Positions 24,164 through 33,810 are shown, counted from the first letter of the stretch. The stretch is DNA of 64,000 bases from Candidatus Gastranaerophilales bacterium (GCA_944322725.1 CALUPU010000005.1:62001-126000); one strand, 5' to 3'. The notes: generated from the letters alone by a model not told the origin. Translations and numbers: made by a program.

Positions 24164-26326
24164 ATGACATTTGACGGAAAAATGAAAATTGGCGAAGGAC
24201 AAAAGTATGATGTCAATCAAGTTTCTAAAGAAGGTCTATCTGAAGAAGACCTAGCTCAAATTGAGAAAAAGAACAAGAAGATGATTGATATTTATAATGT
24301 AGATGGGCAAAAAGGTCTTTCTTCTTTGGAATTATCACGTGCTATGGATGGTTTTCAATTGGCAGATACTAATAATGACGGTGAATTGTCCAGAAAAGAA
24401 CTAAAAGCTTGGGCTGATAAAATTAATAAAGAAAACCTTTTAGAAGGTGATAATGCTGTTTCTTTCAGGGATTTAAAAAGGTTTCTTAAAGATATTACAA
24501 AAGCCACAAAAGGACACGAAAAAGGAGCTACAGCTGATATTCGTTTTGATGGAAATGTTGAATTAATAGCCGAAGAGAAAGGTTGGACGCCGGTAGAAGG
24601 ACAAGCAAGAACATTTGCGGATAAAGACGGCAGAGCGTATATTGCAGATCAAGATCAAAACATGATATTACGTGCTAAATACGATGAAAAAAGTAAAAAA
24701 TATGTGGAAATGACGGATCAGGATATTTATCAGCAAGATTCTCAAATTTATGCTGATAAAAATGGGTTCTCTCATGTAGATGATTCAGCATTGTATACAA
24801 AAAATGGTGAAAGTCCTGATAAAAAATACTTTTTCTATGTAGATACCCAAGAAATGGTAAGGGTAAAAGAAAGTGGTGACGGGAATTATTCTGTAATGAC
24901 TGCTGATGAAATAAAAGCAGAGGATGAAAAAATCGCAGCTGCTGAAAAAGCTAAACAGGAAGAGGCAGCCAGAAAGGCTGCTGAAGAAGCCAGAATAAAG
25001 GATTTACAAACACCAAAAGATTATACTGTTCAAAACGGCGAAACATTAACAGGTCTTTTGAAAAAATCTTTGAAGGCTCAGGGTATTGAAAATCCGACAA
25101 AAGAACAGATTGCCGAAGCAAAAGCAGAGTTTATAAAAAATAACCCCAAAGGTGTTCACGGGCCGAAAGGTCAAGAAATCTTGTGGGCAGGTGATGTTGT
25201 AAAAATCGCTGGTAACCTTGAAAATAAAAACAATGCTGATGAAGTAAAAGCTGCTTACAGAGCATTTGATGCCAAGAAACGGGCAGAAGCTGAAGCTAAA
25301 GCAGAAAAGGAACGCCAGGCTCAGGCAAGAGAAGCAGAAAAACAGGCAAAGGGGCTTCCTCCGTATGCTCCGGTTGAGCAAGAACCTGAATTGCCTAAAG
25401 CTGACCTAAATCCAAAGGTTCCCGGATTTAATATTCATAATCCGTTAGATGATTTAAAAGGAAAAGATGATGTTAAAATTCCGTATGCTCCTCCAGCGTC
25501 ATCTGTACCTGATAAAACGCCTGTGAATAAGGCAGATAAACCGGAAACTGTACAAGGCAAAGAAGACAAACCTGACCCTAAAAAGATTGCAAACATGAAT
25601 AAATACCCGTTGATGGAAGAATTGCCCAATGGTTACACTCGCCGTGATGCTCCAGGATATAATGACGCATATTTTGATAAGAACGGAAACAGAATTACTA
25701 AAGCTGAATATCAAAAAGTCAGAGGTCAAAAATCCAGGGAAATCGATAATATGGTAAGTTCTCCTATTATCGAGCAGTTGCCCAACGGTTATACAAAACG
25801 CGATGTTCCTGGATTCAATGATGCTTATTATACAAAAGAAGGCAAGCGAATTACAAAGGCAGAGTATGAAGCAGCGAAAAAAGCCGGAGACACGAATCAG
25901 CCTGCATCTGCATCTTCTGCCCAAAAGCCTGTTAGTTCACAAGCAGCAGCAAATGCCGGAATGAAGTTTGATGCAAATGGTAATTCTACTAGTCATGAAG
26001 GATATAAGCTATTGACTGATGGTTCTGTTGTCAAATCGTTAGATGTCACAAAATCTAATGAGAATATTCCAGAACGATATCGAGACAATCCCAATGTCCC
26101 AAAAGTAAAAGCAGAAGTTAGATATGAATTTTATCAGAATGGACTAGTTAAGGCAATACGATTAAAAGAGATCAATCGTGGTGGACACGTTATGGAAACG
26201 GTAATTAAATATGACGATAAACCAGCTGATGCGAATGGAAGCCGTCGTTATCGCAGTGCAATAGGTTCTTATATGCATCTAGAAAATTATGATATTAATG
26301 TGTATAATCCAGATGCTCTTCCATAA
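24164..26326 (+). CDS. Large EF-hand / LysM / tandem-repeat protein
   Basis: The 720-residue protein has a canonical EF-hand loop (DTNNDGELSRKE, about 67-78) preceded by a degenerate one (NVDGQKGLSSLE). A Lys/Glu/Ala-rich helix (about 245-285) precedes a LysM-like domain (about 285-350, YTVQNGETLTGLLKK to ILWAGDVVKIAG). A second charged helix and a Pro-rich linker follow. Two tandem repeats (about 478-577) each contain ELPNGYT(R/K)RD-type and NDAY(F/Y)-type motifs and the shared RITKAEY. The last 130 residues form a further domain. There is no signal peptide. ATG 24164 has AAAGG nine bases upstream, and GTG 24158 is closer than usual. Calcium and peptidoglycan binding are inferred. Confidence 0.7.
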   Translation: MTFDGKMKIGEGQKYDVNQVSKEGLSEEDLAQIEKKNKKMIDIYNVDGQKGLSSLELSRAMDGFQLADTNNDGELSRKELKAWADKINKENLLEGDNAVSFRDLKRFLKDITKATKGHEKGATADIRFDGNVELIAEEKGWTPVEGQARTFADKDGRAYIADQDQNMILRAKYDEKSKKYVEMTDQDIYQQDSQIYADKNGFSHVDDSALYTKNGESPDKKYFFYVDTQEMVRVKESGDGNYSVMTADEIKAEDEKIAAAEKAKQEEAARKAAEEARIKDLQTPKDYTVQNGETLTGLLKKSLKAQGIENPTKEQIAEAKAEFIKNNPKGVHGPKGQEILWAGDVVKIAGNLENKNNADEVKAAYRAFDAKKRAEAEAKAEKERQAQAREAEKQAKGLPPYAPVEQEPELPKADLNPKVPGFNIHNPLDDLKGKDDVKIPYAPPASSVPDKTPVNKADKPETVQGKEDKPDPKKIANMNKYPLMEELPNGYTRRDAPGYNDAYFDKNGNRITKAEYQKVRGQKSREIDNMVSSPIIEQLPNGYTKRDVPGFNDAYYTKEGKRITKAEYEAAKKAGDTNQPASASSAQKPVSSQAAANAGMKFDANGNSTSHEGYKLLTDGSVVKSLDVTKSNENIPERYRDNPNVPKVKAEVRYEFYQNGLVKAIRLKEINRGGHVMETVIKYDDKPADANGSRRYRSAIGSYMHLENYDINVYNPDALP

Positions 26327-26333
26327 AAGCAAA

Positions 26334-26368
26334 TAAAAAAAGACCTGATTAACGTCAGGTCTTTTTTA
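26334..26368. terminator. Bidirectional intrinsic terminator before glgC
   Basis: AGACCTGA (26341-26348) and TCAGGTCT (26355-26362) form a stem flanked by A and T runs on both sides, a strong terminator right after the EF-hand/LysM gene. Confidence 0.88.
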
Positions 26369-26413
26369 TGATATTATTAACCTATATTTATTAAAAACAT
26401 TTAGGAGTTTTTT

Positions 26414-27649
26414 ATGGTGATTGATGACACTTTGGTAATGATTCTTGCCGGAGGCGAAGGCAAAAGGTTGTATCCTCTGACCAGAGACAGGGCAAAACCT
26501 GCAGTGCCATTCGGCGGACGCTATCGTATCATTGACTTTGTTATCAACAATTTCATCAATTCCGGTTTTTATAAACTCAAAGTCCTGACACAGTATAAAT
26601 CAGACTCCTTGAATAAACATATTGCCCGTACTTGGCCGCTATCTCCCATTATAAACCAGTACGTTGACCTTGTCCCGGCGCAGATGAGAATAGACGGACA
26701 CTGGTATAAGGGTACGGCAGATGCAGTTTTTCAGAATATTCACCATATTCTTGCAGAAGAATCCCAATACATTGCTGTATTTGGCGGTGACCATATTTAT
26801 AAAATGAATGTTGCTCAAATGCTGGAGTTTCATAAGAAAAATAATGCGGATTTGACCATATCCGCGATTCCTATTCCGATTGAAGAAGCCGGCGAATACG
26901 GTATTATGGAGGTTGATGAAAACTGGCATTTGACAAACTTTATTGAAAAACCCAAAACACCTCCTAAGCACATTCCGGGTGACCCGACAAAATGTCTTGC
27001 ATCTATGGGTAATTATTTCTTTAACAGAAATAAATTAATTGATGAGTTGAGAATAGATGCTGATATACAGACTTCGAGCCATGATTTTGGTAAAAATATA
27101 ATACCTAAAATGCTTGCTCAGGGTGACAGAATTTTTGTGTATGACTTTGCACAAAATACATTCCCCGGTATGGAAGAATCGGAAAGAGGCTACTGGAGAG
27201 ATGTGGGGACAATGGATGCATACTGGCAGGCTAATATGGATTTGCTTGCATATGACCCTGAATTTAATCTTTATACAAAACAGTGGCCTGTGAGAACATT
27301 CAATTATGATTATCCTCCGGCAAAATTTATCTGGGAAGAACTGGAAAGGCGCGGTATGGCGACTAACTCTCTTGTGTCCGAGGGCTGTGTAATCTCTGGC
27401 GGTACGCTTTCTCGCTGTATTCTTTCACCAAAGGTCAGAATAAACAGTTTTTCCAGCGTTGTAGATTCAATAATTATGGAAAATGTTAATGTCGGAAGAC
27501 ACTCTCACATAAAAAAAGCTATTATAGACAAAAATGTAGATATTCCGCCTTATACAAAAATCGGCTTTGACCGTGCGGAAGATGAAGCCAGAGGCTTTTA
27601 TGTATCAGAAGGCGGGGTAACAGTAGTACCAAAAGGAGCTATGCTTTGA
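26414..27649 (+). CDS. glgC: Glucose-1-phosphate adenylyltransferase
   Basis: GlgC makes ADP-glucose from ATP and glucose-1-phosphate, the committed step of glycogen synthesis. The 411-residue product starts with the nucleotide-binding ILAGGEGKRLYPLTRDRAKP. It has GGDHIYKMN, the sugar-phosphate FIEKPK region, and a C-terminal left-handed beta-helix (EGCVISGGTLSRCILSPKV). A TTAGGAG site precedes the start. It shares four bases (TTGA) with the thioredoxin gene, so glycogen synthesis and the next genes may be one transcript. Confidence 0.95.
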   Translation: MVIDDTLVMILAGGEGKRLYPLTRDRAKPAVPFGGRYRIIDFVINNFINSGFYKLKVLTQYKSDSLNKHIARTWPLSPIINQYVDLVPAQMRIDGHWYKGTADAVFQNIHHILAEESQYIAVFGGDHIYKMNVAQMLEFHKKNNADLTISAIPIPIEEAGEYGIMEVDENWHLTNFIEKPKTPPKHIPGDPTKCLASMGNYFFNRNKLIDELRIDADIQTSSHDFGKNIIPKMLAQGDRIFVYDFAQNTFPGMEESERGYWRDVGTMDAYWQANMDLLAYDPEFNLYTKQWPVRTFNYDYPPAKFIWEELERRGMATNSLVSEGCVISGGTLSRCILSPKVRINSFSSVVDSIIMENVNVGRHSHIKKAIIDKNVDIPPYTKIGFDRAEDEARGFYVSEGGVTVVPKGAML

Positions 27650-28116
27650 ACACAAAAATAAAAACTTTTGTTATATCTCTGGTTGTGCTTGTGCTGGTTG
27701 GAGTTTCCGCAGCATGCTATGCACTTATGCCAAAGGCTGATATGAAACCTTCCGAGTATGACCTTGGAATGACATATGAAAAAGCAGCACAAGAGGACAA
27801 ACCGATTGTTGCGGTATTCTATGTTGATTGGTGTACATACTGCCGGAGATTTATGCCCAGGCTTGATAAAGTAAGAAATATAAATAAAAATATGTATAAT
27901 GTGGTACTTATTAATGTAGAAGACCCTGCAAACGAAAAAATTGCAAAAGAATACAGAATAACTGGATACCCTACCGTATATATTATGGATCCGAAGTATG
28001 ACAACAGAGTACATATTGACGGTTCATATCTGGATTCTGTATCTTCTTTGAACAAAGAAATGCAAAGATATCTTAACTTTAGAAATTTAGTAAAAAAAGG
28101 TGAAGCATGCAAATAA
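27646..28116 (+). CDS. Membrane-anchored thioredoxin-fold protein
   Basis: The 156-residue protein has an N-terminal membrane segment (about residues 7-24) and a thioredoxin fold with active site WCTYCRR (C-x2-C) near residue 64, and cis-Pro in TGYPTVY. It should face the periplasm as a disulfide reductase or isomerase. The TTG start at 27646 overlaps the glgC stop and has AAAGGAG eight bases upstream. The next gene overlaps it by ten bases, which points to coupled translation with the two prepilins. Confidence 0.88.
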   Translation: MNTKIKTFVISLVVLVLVGVSAACYALMPKADMKPSEYDLGMTYEKAAQEDKPIVAVFYVDWCTYCRRFMPRLDKVRNINKNMYNVVLINVEDPANEKIAKEYRITGYPTVYIMDPKYDNRVHIDGSYLDSVSSLNKEMQRYLNFRNLVKKGEACK

Positions 28117-28721
28117 ATATAAAAAATTTTCCGGCAGTTACTCTTGTTGAATTATTGGTAGTTTTGACTATTATGGGGATAGTTGCGGCTCTTACTGTAC
28201 CTGCTTTAAAAAACCACTCTCAAAAAACAGAGTATGCTAAGCTTGCACAAAAAGGATACATCCAGCTGGAACAGGCTATTGATGCTGCGGTTGTAAAGAC
28301 AGGACAGGAGCCTGACGATTGGACAAGACCTGATGTTGCAAGCTTTTTAATGAGAGATTATCTGGGTGAGCATTTTGTTGGTGCTAGAAACTGTATTGGA
28401 AACTATTCCCAAAATAACGCATGTTTTAAAGGTTATAGAAAATTTAAATCATCGTCAAAGTCTTCACCTACTGTTCGTGCGATGATGCTTGCTGATGGTA
28501 TTGTCATTGCCGGAGATGGTCAAGGAGGAGGAGCTCGTTTTATTATTGATGTTAATGGACCTTCGGAACCAAATATGGAAGGTGTTGATGTTTTTATCTT
28601 TTCTTTTGGCAAGTATGATGTGGATTGTAATACAAAAAGTTCGTCCGGTCAGTGGAAGTTGTGTCCAAGAGATCACGCACAGAATCTCGTAGAAGATAAC
28701 TGGACAATCACTTACTGGTAG
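28107..28721 (+). CDS. Type IV prepilin-like protein with four cysteines
   Basis: The 204-residue protein starts with a class III leader: NFPA then VTLVELLVVLTIMGIVAAL, giving cleavage after Ala 10 and the conserved Glu at mature position 5. The mature part has a long alpha-1 helix and a globular domain with four cysteines (NCIGN, ACFKG, DCNTK, LCPRD). The segment DVNGPSEPNMEGVDVF is shared in form with the next gene. The ATG overlaps the end of the thioredoxin gene. It is probably a type IV pilus or type II secretion pseudopilin subunit. Confidence 0.85.
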   Translation: MQINIKNFPAVTLVELLVVLTIMGIVAALTVPALKNHSQKTEYAKLAQKGYIQLEQAIDAAVVKTGQEPDDWTRPDVASFLMRDYLGEHFVGARNCIGNYSQNNACFKGYRKFKSSSKSSPTVRAMMLADGIVIAGDGQGGGARFIIDVNGPSEPNMEGVDVFIFSFGKYDVDCNTKSSSGQWKLCPRDHAQNLVEDNWTITYW

Positions 28722-28742
28722 GATTTCGTAGAAAGGTCTTAT

Positions 28743-29261
28743 ATGTTTTTAAAAAAATTAAAAGCTGTTTCATATGTTGAGGTAGTTCTTGTGCTTGTTA
28801 TTGTCGGAGTAATATCTGCAATTGCTATTCCTTCGTTAAAGAGATATTCACAGAGGGAAGAACTGGGAAGACAAACACAAAAGGCATATTTGACTCTTAC
28901 AGAGGCATTTGATCAGGCTGTTACACTTTATGGACCTTCAAGAAAATGGGCTACAGGTCAGGCGGCTTTTACCAGTTATATTGTTCCCCAGCTGCAGGTA
29001 TATAAAACGGTTTCGGGAACTCAGGTTATAACAAAAGACGGAATGAACTTTAAAGCCGGTTCTTATGCTAGCGGTGAATGGGCTTATCTTGGCATAATAG
29101 TTGATGTGAACGGTTCTGAAAAAGGTCCCAATAAATATGGCAAGGACATACATATTTTTGACATAAAATACAATACGGGTAAAGTAGAACCGTCATACGC
29201 CGATACTGTTTCTTTATACGAAAATAACTGGAAATTTACGGATGAAATCTGGAATAAATAA
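28743..29261 (+). CDS. Type IV prepilin-like protein without cysteines
   Basis: The 172-residue protein has a leader MFLKKLKA then VSYVEVVLVLVIVGVISAI, again with Ala before the cleavage site and Glu at mature position 5. The globular domain contains VDVNGSEKGPNKYGKDIHIF, like the upstream prepilin, but it has no cysteine. It starts 21 bases after the first prepilin with an AGAAAGG site. It is the last gene of the run; a 113-base spacer with its own promoter precedes the efflux operon. Confidence 0.85.
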   Translation: MFLKKLKAVSYVEVVLVLVIVGVISAIAIPSLKRYSQREELGRQTQKAYLTLTEAFDQAVTLYGPSRKWATGQAAFTSYIVPQLQVYKTVSGTQVITKDGMNFKAGSYASGEWAYLGIIVDVNGSEKGPNKYGKDIHIFDIKYNTGKVEPSYADTVSLYENNWKFTDEIWNK

Positions 29262-29307
29262 TATATAGTCCGCTTATTTATCCTCTTGTTGTACTATTGC
29301 AAAATTG

Positions 29308-29341
29308 TTGCCCGAATATGAAAATGTTGTTATGATAACAA
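29308..29341 (+). promoter_or_regulatory. Promoter with embedded palindromic operator for the RND efflux operon
   Basis: A -35-like TTGCCC (29308-29313) is 17 bases from a -10-like TATGAT (29331-29336). Overlapping the -10 is TTGTTAT-G-ATAACAA (29327-29341), a perfect 7-1-7 palindrome. A repressor bound there would block the promoter. Palindromes of this size over the promoter are usual for TetR- or MarR-type control of efflux pumps, but no such regulator gene is present in the window. Confidence 0.55.
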
Positions 29342-29374
29342 TTGGCTAATTGTACGGGAAGAGGATTAATTATA

Positions 29375-30547
29375 ATGAATAAGAAAAAAATAATAGGGAT
29401 AATAATCGCGGCTATTATTATAGTTCCTATAGTTTTTAATAAAGTTATGGGACTGGTTTCTGCAAGAATAGCGGCAGAAATGCAAAAACGCCCTACACCT
29501 GTTGAGATAGCATACTCTTCACAGGATAGTATTTATCCGCAGACAGAATCTGTAGGACGTATTGAGGCAAAGTATTCTGTTGATGTTGTTGCAAGGATAA
29601 ACGGCTGGCTCCAAAAAAGATATTTTCAAGAAGGTGCATACGTAAAAAAAGGTCAGACGCTGTTTTTGATACAGCCAAATGAATACTCTATTGCTGTACA
29701 GCAGGCACAGGCAGCTGTGAGACAGTCTCAGGCTGCGCTTGTCAATTCGGAAAAAGAACTTGTGAGGGCAAGAGAACTTGTCAAAAACGATTATGTAAGC
29801 AAATCTTACTATGACAATGCGCTTGCTACACGTGATCAAAACAGAGCTACTCTTGATGTTAACAGAGCAAACCTTGCTGCTGCGAAGTTGAATTTAAGCT
29901 ACACACAGGTAAAATCTCCTGTTGACGGTAAGGTCGGCAAAATTTTAATTACAGAGGGCAACCTTGTCAACGCACAATCAGGACCTTTAACCAAAATTGT
30001 CAGCACATCTCCAATATATGCATATTTCAACATAAAGAGCGAAGAGTATTTGAACTATATGAAAAATGCAGCACCCGGTCGTGATGAGTTGTCAGGCATG
30101 GATGTAAAAATTAAATTGTCTGACGGTTCAGAATATAAAGAAAAGGGTGTTCTTGAGTTCGTTAACAATGAAGTTGACCAAACAGCAGGTACGATAGCTT
30201 TGCGTGCGACATTCCAGAACAAAGATAACCTGCTTGTCCCGGGTGACTTTGTAAATGTTACCGCAATTGCTAAAAGACCTGTTGATGTTGTGCTTGTTCC
30301 TCAGGTTGCTGTTTCTGACAGTACAAACGGTACTTATGTGTGGGTAATAGATGAGAACAATAAGGCTCAGCAGAGATTTATAAAAATTGACAAGCAGCAG
30401 GGTGAAAACTGGATAGTTCTCGAAGGTTTAAAACCTGGAGAAAAAGTTATCAAATCAGGTTTCCAGAGATTAAAACCCGGTACGCTTGTCTCTTATGATG
30501 ATAAATCAATTGAATCTAAGCCGCAGCAGGATAATGAGAGTGAATAA
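29375..30547 (+). CDS. RND efflux periplasmic adaptor (membrane fusion protein)
   Basis: The adaptor links the inner-membrane RND pump to the outer-membrane channel. The 390-residue protein starts MNKKKIIGI with a signal anchor and has the biotinyl-lipoyl half motifs (GRIEAKYSVDVVARINGWL and NYTQVKSPVDGKVGKI-like LSYTQVKSPVDGKVG). The coiled-coil hairpin lies between (about 90-160) and beta-barrel segments follow. ATG 29375 has AGAGG upstream; an upstream frame would add 11 residues but includes the promoter. It overlaps the pump gene by one base. Confidence 0.92.
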   Translation: MNKKKIIGIIIAAIIIVPIVFNKVMGLVSARIAAEMQKRPTPVEIAYSSQDSIYPQTESVGRIEAKYSVDVVARINGWLQKRYFQEGAYVKKGQTLFLIQPNEYSIAVQQAQAAVRQSQAALVNSEKELVRARELVKNDYVSKSYYDNALATRDQNRATLDVNRANLAAAKLNLSYTQVKSPVDGKVGKILITEGNLVNAQSGPLTKIVSTSPIYAYFNIKSEEYLNYMKNAAPGRDELSGMDVKIKLSDGSEYKEKGVLEFVNNEVDQTAGTIALRATFQNKDNLLVPGDFVNVTAIAKRPVDVVLVPQVAVSDSTNGTYVWVIDENNKAQQRFIKIDKQQGENWIVLEGLKPGEKVIKSGFQRLKPGTLVSYDDKSIESKPQQDNESE

Positions 30548-33500
30548 TGGATAAAGATAATAAAAAACAGCAGGAAGATATAAATACAGATAATAAAGAC
30601 TTATACTTTTTTATCAGAAAACCCAGATTTGCAATGGTAATATCGATTTTTATTACACTTGTCGGTATTATTGCAATGATGGGGCTTAAGCTTGAAAAAT
30701 ATCCGAATATCACTCCTCCGCAGATTATGGTCAGCGCATCATACCCCGGTGCCAGTGCCGATGTTGTGGAATCTTCCGTTGCATCGCTTTTGGAGTCTCA
30801 AATCAACGGTGTTGAAGATATGCTCTATATGATTTCAACCAGTTCGGATGAATCATATCAGCTTCAAATATATTTTAAGGTCGGTTCGGACAGAAACATT
30901 GACCTTGTAAACGTACAAAACAGAATACAGCAGATACAGCCGAAACTTCCGGAAGACGTTAAAAGGCTCGGTGTTACTGCTAAACAACAGGTATCAGGTG
31001 CAGGTGTTGCGATTTTGAACCTTGCCTCAACTGACGGCAGATATTCACAACTTGATGTTACAAACTATGCTTCTATCTTTATCAAAGATGAAATTGCCCG
31101 TCTTCCCGGTGTTGGTGAAGTAAACGTATACGGTGCAGGCAACTATTCTATGAGAATATGGCTTGATACTGAAAAAATGGCAAATTTAAATGTCTCTGTG
31201 CTTGAAGTCCAGAATGCTATTAATACACAGAACGTACAGGTTTCTGCAGGTGCACTGGGTCAGGAGCCCGGTCCTGATAAACAGCGTTTTCAGATTACTT
31301 TGAGAACCAAAGGCCGTCTTCTTGAACCCGAAGAATTTGAAAATATTATTATCCGATCAAATCAGGACGGTTCGAATATCAGGATAAAAGATGTTGCACG
31401 AGTTGAGCTGGGTTCAGAAACATATTCCAGAAACGGTAAAGTTGACGGCAAACCTGCTGCCTTGATGCAGATAGTTCAGATTCCGGGGGCAAACGCTATT
31501 GATATTGTTAATGCAGTTGAAAAAAAGATGGCAGAGGTTTCCAAAACTATACCTGACGGTATGGAACTTAAGATGGTTCACGATGATACTCTATTTATCC
31601 GTGAATCAATGAAAGAGGTTGTGAAAACAATTATAGAAACCTCTATTATCGTTGTTGCAATCATATTTATATTTTTGGGAGACCCGCGGGCAACCTTGAT
31701 TCCTCTTATTGCTATTCCTGTATCATTAATAGGTACGTTTGCCGCACTTCCAATGTTTGATATGTCTATAAACCTTCTGACGTTGTTTGCGATGGTACTG
31801 GCAGTTGCAACCGTTGTCGATGACGCTATTGTTGTTATTGAGAACGTAAAAAGGCACCTTGAGGACGGGAAATCACCTGTTGAGGCCACACAGATAACAA
31901 TGCAGGAAATCGGCGGTGCTCTTGTTTCTATGGCACTGGTATTGATGGCTGTATTTGTTCCGGTAAGCTTTATGCCAGGATTGTCGGGATTGATGTATAA
32001 GCAGTTTGCTGTTTGTATTGCCATATCTATTGCATTGTCTGCTGTTTGTGCGCTGACATTGTCTCCTGCATTATGTTCAATTATCCTGAGACATGAAGAT
32101 CCGAACAGAAAGCCTTCAAACAAAGCTTCTGCTGCTATTAAATGGGCATTTACAGAGTTTAACGTATATTTCCAAAAACTTACAGATTTATATCTTCATT
32201 ATGTTAAAAAATTTGTTTATAACAAAAAACTGACGCTGGCTGTATACGGCGGTATTATCGCGTTGATGCTTGTTCTTTTTAAAGTTATACCGACCGGCTT
32301 TATTCCTGATGAGGATCAGGCTGTATTGATGGCACAAATAAATCTTCCTGCGGGTGCATCTCTTGCCAGAACAACTGATGTAACGGAACGTATGGATGAA
32401 ATGCTCCAAAAAACAGAAGGTGTAGAAGGCAGAATTGTGTTCGTTGGTATGGGTCCTTCTAACCAGGCATTTATGGTTATCAGGCTTGATGAATGGAGCA
32501 AACGTGAATTTAATATATTCCAAAAAGCCATAAGAATGATTCAGGGCAAAGAAACAGATTTGTCATTAAACGCAATTCTCGGCAGAATAAGAAAAGACTT
32601 TAGTACTATAAGAGATGCACAAATAGGTGTTTTCTCTCCTCCTGCGATTTCCGGTATGAGTATGGTGGGCGGTTTTGAGTTTCAGATGCTCTCCAAGGGC
32701 GAATATACACCGCAGGAAATGGAACAGTTTGCAAACAAACTTATTCTTGCCGCAAATCAGAATAAAGATCTTACTAACGTTTATACCCAGTATCAGGCTA
32801 ACATGCTCCAGTATATTGTAGATATTGACTATGAACAGGCAATGGCACAGGGTATTGATTTGTCTGAGTTGTATTCTACACTTTCATCTACTCTGGGTAC
32901 TTATTATGTTAACGACTTTAACAAACTCGGACGTGTATTCAGGGTACAGCTTCAGGCAGAACAGAAGTTCAGAAGAAGTGCAAATGACCTCACCGGTATT
33001 TATGTAAAAAATAAAGCCGGTAAAATGGTTCCGATTACCACAGTTGTATCTTTGAGACAGACTGTTGGTGCCGGTTCTATCACAAGATACAACCAGTACA
33101 GAAACGTACAGTTCTCGGGTCAGCCTGCAGCAGGCAGAAGTTCAGGTGAAGCAATGAAAGCAATGGAGTCGGTTGCTAATGCGGAACTACCTAAAGATAT
33201 GGGTTTTGAATGGTCAGGTACATCGAAACAAGAAATAGAGTCAGGCGGTCAAACAGGTACTATTATTGCACTCGCATTGATATTTGTATATCTGTTTCTG
33301 GTTGCTTTGTATGAAAGCTGGTCAATCCCGTTTGCGGTATTACTTATCTGTCCTCTTGCGGCAGCAGGTGCTTTGATATTCCAGTTGATAATGGGACAGG
33401 CATTTGACCTTTATTCTCAGGTCGGTATGATTATGCTTATCGGGCTTGCAGCTAAACAGGCAATCTTGATTGTAGAATTTGCTAAAGTTCTGCACGAGGA

Positions 33501-33801
33501 GGACGGAATGTCTATCGAAGAGGCTGCTGTTGAAGCATCACGAATAAGATTCCGTGCGATTATGATGACGGTTGTTGCCTTTGTTGTAGGTATGCTTCCG
33601 TTGATTCTTGCTCATGGTGCGGGGGCTTCGTCAAGAATATCAGTAGGTTCTACTGTATTCGGCGGTATGATGGCAGCAGGTACACTGGGTACAATTATGA
33701 CTCCTGCTTTTTATGTCATAATCCAGCATCTTGTGGATATTGTAATGGCAAAAAAGCATGAAAAGGAAAAATCAGAAAAAGTGGAAAATAAGGAAAACTA
33801 G
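30547..33801 (+). CDS. RND multidrug efflux transporter (HAE-1/AcrB type)
   Basis: The 1084-residue protein is a full-length proton-driven drug exporter of the inner membrane. It has the first transmembrane helix near residue 35, KYPNITPPQIMVSASYPGAS at the start of the porter domain, and the TM4 proton-relay pair in ATVVDDAIVVIENV. Central porter segments and the second membrane repeat follow (LIGLAAKQAILIVEFAKV). The N terminus carries a 25-residue polar extension and the C terminus a Lys/Glu tail. The ATG overlaps the adaptor stop (TAATG). Confidence 0.95.
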   Translation: MDKDNKKQQEDINTDNKDLYFFIRKPRFAMVISIFITLVGIIAMMGLKLEKYPNITPPQIMVSASYPGASADVVESSVASLLESQINGVEDMLYMISTSSDESYQLQIYFKVGSDRNIDLVNVQNRIQQIQPKLPEDVKRLGVTAKQQVSGAGVAILNLASTDGRYSQLDVTNYASIFIKDEIARLPGVGEVNVYGAGNYSMRIWLDTEKMANLNVSVLEVQNAINTQNVQVSAGALGQEPGPDKQRFQITLRTKGRLLEPEEFENIIIRSNQDGSNIRIKDVARVELGSETYSRNGKVDGKPAALMQIVQIPGANAIDIVNAVEKKMAEVSKTIPDGMELKMVHDDTLFIRESMKEVVKTIIETSIIVVAIIFIFLGDPRATLIPLIAIPVSLIGTFAALPMFDMSINLLTLFAMVLAVATVVDDAIVVIENVKRHLEDGKSPVEATQITMQEIGGALVSMALVLMAVFVPVSFMPGLSGLMYKQFAVCIAISIALSAVCALTLSPALCSIILRHEDPNRKPSNKASAAIKWAFTEFNVYFQKLTDLYLHYVKKFVYNKKLTLAVYGGIIALMLVLFKVIPTGFIPDEDQAVLMAQINLPAGASLARTTDVTERMDEMLQKTEGVEGRIVFVGMGPSNQAFMVIRLDEWSKREFNIFQKAIRMIQGKETDLSLNAILGRIRKDFSTIRDAQIGVFSPPAISGMSMVGGFEFQMLSKGEYTPQEMEQFANKLILAANQNKDLTNVYTQYQANMLQYIVDIDYEQAMAQGIDLSELYSTLSSTLGTYYVNDFNKLGRVFRVQLQAEQKFRRSANDLTGIYVKNKAGKMVPITTVVSLRQTVGAGSITRYNQYRNVQFSGQPAAGRSSGEAMKAMESVANAELPKDMGFEWSGTSKQEIESGGQTGTIIALALIFVYLFLVALYESWSIPFAVLLICPLAAAGALIFQLIMGQAFDLYSQVGMIMLIGLAAKQAILIVEFAKVLHEEDGMSIEEAAVEASRIRFRAIMMTVVAFVVGMLPLILAHGAGASSRISVGSTVFGGMMAAGTLGTIMTPAFYVIIQHLVDIVMAKKHEKEKSEKVENKEN

Positions 33802-33810
33802 AATCATAAT

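Noticed and set aside
29342-29374. Upstream start for the RND adaptor (11 extra residues)
   Set aside because: The extra residues overlap the operator/promoter region and lack a ribosome-binding site, whereas ATG 29375 has one.
31578-32123. 181-codon minus-strand frame inside the RND pump gene
   Set aside because: It is antisense to a strongly conserved transporter sequence, so it is a shadow frame.
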